From contig OY829540.1 of assembly GCA_963691705.1 (NCBI GenBank), forward strand, positions 72,154,367-72,218,366: DNA of 64,000 nt. Reading direction: 5' to 3'. Made by a program: the position numbers and the translations under genes. The DNA is from Viola odorata (lineage: Eukaryota > Streptophyta > Magnoliopsida > Malpighiales > Violaceae). The notes beneath the pieces are model-generated. The model worked only from the letters and a program-made list of their open reading frames with translations, was not told the DNA's origin and ran no database searches. Shown here piece by piece: positions 60,178 to 64,000 of this stretch; the first letter of the stretch is position 1; the number at the start of each line of letters is the position of its first letter.

Positions 60178-60276
60178 CTCTCTGATCTCGGAAAAGCTTA
60201 CAGCGTAGAAAGTGACAGCAGCAGCAGCTACGATTCCCAGAACTGGAGCTATCATTTGCGCCGCAACTCCCTCCAT
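60178..60276 (-). CDS. small membrane protein, first exon
   Basis: Starts at the ATG 60274-60276 and reads MEGVAAQMIAPVLGIVAAAA then VTFYAVSFSEIRE, 33 codons to a GT donor at 60177 (phase 0). The residues form one hydrophobic span near the N-terminus. The matching second exon appears to be 39918-40019, across the nested retrotransposon. The product would be a single-pass protein of 66 residues with a basic tail. I have a vague memory of similar short plant proteins but cannot name one. Confidence 0.65.
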
Positions 60277-60357
60277 TTTTTGCTGTTCTTTTCTTGAACA
60301 GACAAGAGGCGGGCGAGGAGGAGTAGTTTGTATGATTTTATTTATTATTTAAAAAAA

Positions 60358-60487
60358 AACATTTTTGCGGAATTTATTAGTAGTTTATACGTGCAACCTA
60401 TATTGAATGATTAGAGTTTTCCCTCTAGTTTTACATATGTTTATGTTTACTACAAGGTTAGCATAGTTGTGATTCCTAAAAACAAAG
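60358..60487 (+). repeat. segment shared with 32945-33095
   Basis: Direct copy of the stretch with TTCCCTCTAGTTTTACATAT and AGCATAGTTGTGATTCCT. In both places it lies to the right of a copy of the MITE-like family. Confidence 0.8.
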
Positions 60488-60496
60488 GCGATAGTT

Positions 60497-60820
60497 ATCA
60501 GAACCGGACCGGACCGGCCGATTCGTCCGGTATTTTTCACATTTTCGGTTCGATTCAGTTATCGGACCGGATATGTATATGAACCGGGTTCAACCGGTCA
60601 AATCGACCAGTTTTTACATAACCGGTGAACCGGGTTGAACCGACTGGTTTGATGAACCAAACCAAAACGACGCCGTTTTGGTTTTTTTTTTTTTTTTGGA
60701 AAAGTTGATGGGCCGGCCCATTACAAGCATGGGCCAGCCCATCAAAGAGGCAACCAAAACGACGCCGTTTTGGTTGTCTTTGGTTTTTTTTTTTTTTTGG
60801 AAAATATGATGGACCAGTCT
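60497..60820. repeat. CCGG-rich repeat and duplicated AAAACGACGCCGTTTT
   Basis: GAACCGGACCGG/AACCGGTTCAACCGG blocks at about 60510-60640. The near-palindrome AAAACGACGCCGTTTT then occurs twice about 96 bp apart (about 60664-60679 and 60757-60772), each with a poly-T run and GGAAAA...GATGG after it. This looks like a partial tandem duplication of a transposon end. Confidence 0.6.
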
Positions 60821-62690
60821 AGGGGTGTCCATCGGACGGTAGATCGGTATACCGTCCGAAATATTTCGGTATTCGGTATACCGAATGCCCAAAATTAAAT
60901 ACCATATCGTACCGAACTAAATTTCGGTACCGTACCGAAATACCGAAATTAGTTCGGTACGGTATTTCGGTATTGACGGGTGTCGAATCCGATCATAAAA
61001 TAAATAAAATGCAACTCAGTGCTATGCTACAAATTAATGCAGATAGTGGTGAGAGGATCGATCCCACAAGGACAAGCTCGTCTAACTCTTGTAGTTCCTG
61101 CAAATAACCAAGTAAAAGAAACCAAGTTTTGGGGTGGAGTAACAATTAAACGAAAATACAGTGGATTTAAGATCAGTTGCAAATAATAAAAAACAGCTTT
61201 AAAATAGGGAGAATTATAGTGGAGAAAATATTCCGGGTAGAGATCATTGCGAGATGGCATTGGTAAGTTGTTGATCATTGACAAAATACATTTTCGAAAT
61301 GGTTTTCATAGAAGAAGTTGTGGAACCAGCTCACACTAGATTCCCAACCTGCTACAAAAGTATTTAAAAGAATCACTTCATTTTAAATACCCTAATCTTC
61401 CTAAGTTCATCCTAAGATTCTAATCCGCCACTTTACCTTGGCTATGCAGAGCCTTCTACAAAGGAATCAGAATACTTATGGAAGCACTTGAGAGATTGAT
61501 TAAAGACAGTGAGGTCCCTCTTCTAGACAAGGGAATACTTTCATCATCCACGAGTCTGGTCTAGTCTGGCACTTGACCCAGCTGTCACCTAGGTCGGCCC
61601 TTCTCAAGGCCTCGGGATGGGATGACCGCCTAATTCAATTCCTTCTATCAGCTTAGACCAAGCAAATACCCCTCATGCCCTGCTGATTTGTCTACAGACG
61701 TTCTCCAAGAGTGATGTAATCACAAGAGAACTGACTACACTTGCCCGAATTAAATTCAAGGTGATCAAGCTCAAAAATTAATGAAGACAAGTTTAAAATT
61801 AAAACAAGAAGGTTTGAAATATGAAATTCATTTCTATGAAGCTTAAACAAGTCTCACAATCAACATACCAGCCAATCTCTTGATCCCTACCAGGAACTTG
61901 GAGTTTAGTTACAACACATAATCAAAATAAAACAAAAGAAGTTCAAATCCGAAATTACAAAGAGTGCTGGAATTTCTGGAAAAGGTTGGTAAATGCTGAT
62001 TTTTCTCCCTACTGTTCTTGATTGTCCGAATGCAATCCGTCCCCCTTACAAACTGAATCTTGCTACTTTAAATTGGTCCTTCATTTGCCTGCCAACTCCT
62101 CTCCAAGGACAGTCCACGCCAGCTCACAAGCTCCCAAGAGCTTGTCCTCTAAGTGCTTGTACATGAGTGGGAATATTCTTCATTTTATCAAGAAGAATGT
62201 TGATTCATTCTTCCAAAATGTCTTCAAGCACATGAGAATAACATATAGGGGCCCAAGAAGTCTAGTGTCTGCAAATAATGTATCCCAAGAAGACAGGAAA
62301 TGCACTAGAGATTAAATAAATCCGGCACGCGGATTCATGGAAAGTGCAGATCCAGCTAGCCTTCCGGAGGGTCGCTTCTTGTCGAGGCCTAGAGGAGAGC
62401 TGATCTCGGCAAAATAGAGGAGTGGCCTTGAGACGAACAGACCAACTTCAAAGCAGCAAGGCTGAAAATGGAACTTCAACACCATATGATTGATTACAGC
62501 TCTATTCTTCAAGCTTTTCACTCCTTTCCTTCACATTGATGCTCCAAAGGCTGAATCATAAGAAAGGAAGCAAATAGGCTCAAAGTAGCATATTTACCAT
62601 CTCAATTACTAGGAAAAGAGATAGTAAAACAACCAAAATAATCCATCAATCAGTATACCGAAATACCGAAATTAGGAATTCAAAATTAAA
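60821..62690. repeat. CGGTA-rich MITE remnant split by a later insertion
   Basis: 60821-60973 starts TAGGGGTGTCCATCGG-like and is full of CGGTATACCG/TTCGGTA. The same kind of sequence (GTATACCGAAATACCG) resumes at 62653. The two halves read as one repeat if 60974-62652 is removed. Confidence 0.65.
60974..62652. mobile_element. probable solo LTR, 1.68 kb
   Basis: Begins TGACGGGTGTCG and ends ATCCATCAATCA (TG...CA), flanked by GTAT at 60970-60973 and 62653-62656. No second LTR and no gag/pol ORF are inside. It contains GGATCGATCCCACAAGGACA, a phrase I associate with repeated plant DNA but cannot name. The four-base duplication is short of the usual five, so the call is moderate. Confidence 0.55.
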
Positions 62691-63266
62691 TCCATTACTG
62701 TAATTGTCGATTCTCTTGGCATTGTAATTGCATTTTAGAAGAGGTTGCATAGAACAGAAACAGAACAGAAACAACCAGAAACAGAAGAACAAAAACAGCA
62801 AGAAACAAAAACAGAAACATCCAGACACTCTTAGGATTCGAATGTAATCAGATTCATCAATGCTTTCCAATTTCCATAACCCAAAAAGAAGTTGCATAGA
62901 ACAGAAACATAAGAACAGAAATGGAAGAACAGAAACAGGAACTAGAAAGTGGAAAGGCAGTAAGTAGCAGAGTAGCTTTCTTTAACCTTTTCCTTTATAC
63001 AACAGAAACAGAAGAACATAAGAAGTGACAACATCTACAAATGAAAAAGGAGAAATATGATCATCGACAACAAAAGGTAAGTTTAAATTGTATTAACTAC
63101 TATCCATATCCCCTCACCCACCATTTCAACCCTTAATAAATTGGTACAACGTTAATTGATAGACTACAAAGCTGAAATGCTCCCAGGTTCCAGAACAGAA
63201 CACAAATCCATAAAAGAAAATGCAAATTTGATTTGATTGATGTAAGTTTTAGAAATTGGTGTTTAC
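62691..63266. other. A-rich spacer with GAACAGAAACA runs
   Basis: Irregular repeats of AGAACAGAAACA-like units at about 62745-63015. No exon of the neighbouring aminotransferase is recognised here. Confidence 0.55.
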
Positions 63267-63931
63267 CCAAGGTTTGTTAGCAAGAGCGATTAGTTTGACA
63301 GCTTCGACGAATTGATTGATCGAGGGACAAGGCATACACATTCTTTCAGAACCCATCTTCATTCGGATAGCATTCTGATCAGGACGAAACAGGAGTAAGT
63401 GCCCATCTTTCCTATACGCTTTCGTGCCTTCGTATAGTCCTTGAAAGAGGTAAGTTCTCGAGTTTGGTCGCCTAGCTTGCAATTATTTTTAAGAATTGGG
63501 AAATTGAGTAATGATTTTTCAAACTTGCCTGGCCATAATTGAGGACACCTGAGGAAGGGCTCAATTCAATGTTTTTGTAGGGACTGACTTGTCCTTGAGT
63601 AAAGTTTCCATCCTGAGTACATGTCATGGTGTACGTGTAGTCAGCTGGTCTGATGGTAAATCCAAGGTTATCCCAATCCAGATCAGCATACTCATCCTCA
63701 TCAGAACCACTGTGAGCCCAGAAAAGAAAATAAGAAAAATTAACCAAAGTCTAAATAAGCAGATTAGAATAAGGGAGGAGAAAAGGTTCAATTTTTTCGA
63801 ATTAATTAAGCTTTTACTAAATTAATTTAATTCTAAGTTCTAAACGCCATTAATTGCCTGTAATAAGATGGTTTGATCACATCTTGCAGAGGAGATGCTG
63901 CTTGTGATGCGTAGCAACTGTAAGCTCCAAG
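63267..63931 (-). pseudogene. branched-chain aminotransferase, three exons visible (partial)
   Basis: Exons on the minus strand: 63858-63931 (ASQAASPLQDVIKPSYY), 63529-63709 (DEYADLDWDNLGFTIRPADY, then NIELSPSSGVLNYGQ) and 63267-63439 ([36 protein letters not shown]). These match the PLP-dependent plant BCAT family (fold type IV; transamination of Leu, Ile, Val). The first exon may continue beyond the window. Both introns would start with GC (CAG/GCAATT at 63857; CAG/GCAAGT at 63528). The second junction is one base out of frame with its only good AG acceptor. The rest of the enzyme, including the PLP lysine, is not found on this strand down to 60277. I therefore favour a truncated pseudogene, but a very long intron is possible. 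Confidence 0.75.
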
Positions 63932-64000
63932 CTGTGAAGAATGGATAAAATTATAGTAATTAAAGGATAATTTATGGATTAAAATCATTACAAAAGCCAT

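Noticed and set aside
61027..61284. 85-codon minus-strand frame as a downstream aminotransferase exon
   Set aside because: No similarity to the expected continuation of the enzyme; it lies in the probable solo LTR.

Overview
This is nuclear DNA of a flowering plant, most likely a eudicot. The genes are rich in introns with GT-AG borders (a few GC-AG), the intergenic DNA is AT-rich, and the proteins match plant families: a RING-H2 membrane E3 ligase, plant LpxC, NUP155, VAC14, an ankyrin/PGG membrane protein, a Cf-type receptor-like protein and a plastid-type branched-chain aminotransferase. The transposons are plant types: Athila-like and Tat-like Ty3/gypsy elements, a hAT MITE and LINE remnants. 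No prokaryotic operon, CRISPR array or rRNA was seen.

Layout. 1-2748 (+): 3' part of a RING-H2 E3 ligase gene. 3791-6040 (-): LpxC-like deacetylase gene with a frame break in its second exon. 6142-8502: a graveyard of small insertions (5'-truncated LINE, 90-bp RNase H fragment with 12-bp direct repeats, 413-bp hAT MITE with 8-bp target duplication, alkenal-reductase exon fragment). 8921-18134 (+): complete 13-exon NUP155 gene, about 1490 residues. 19739-27658 (+): complete 20-exon VAC14 gene, about 732 residues. 28846-31459 (-): ankyrin/PGG gene, 537 residues. 31721-32680: tandem and inverted repeats. 33734-39619 (+): a receptor-like protein gene killed by a nonsense codon and by a 2.9-kb non-autonomous LTR element.

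40041-59232 is a nested retrotransposon. The outer element (728-bp LTRs, target duplication GGAAC) is a minus-strand Tat-like element with gag and a spliced extra gene on the opposite strand, but no pol. Into it jumped a 12.4-kb Athila-like element at 44393-56805 (1525-bp LTRs, target duplication GTCTC, tRNA-Asp primer site) with gag, pol and a third ORF. LTR divergence, counted by eye, is about 1.6% for the outer and 0.3% for the inner element, which agrees with the nesting order. The whole nest appears to sit in the single intron of a small minus-strand membrane-protein gene (exons 60178-60276 and 39918-40019).

60358-63240 holds more repeats, including a probable 1.68-kb solo LTR. 63267-63931 (-) holds three exons of a branched-chain aminotransferase whose 3' part is not visible.

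The most unusual signal is a near-perfect palindrome, core ATCCCTAGGCCTAGGGAT. It recurs about eleven times at 0.7-1.9 kb spacing through the inner Athila-like element and nowhere else in the window. All six copies inside ORFs are read in one frame (Ser-Leu-Gly-Leu-Gly or a variant) and fall in linkers between protein domains. The outer element has its own, unrelated recurrent motif (TCGGC...TGCCGTTT).
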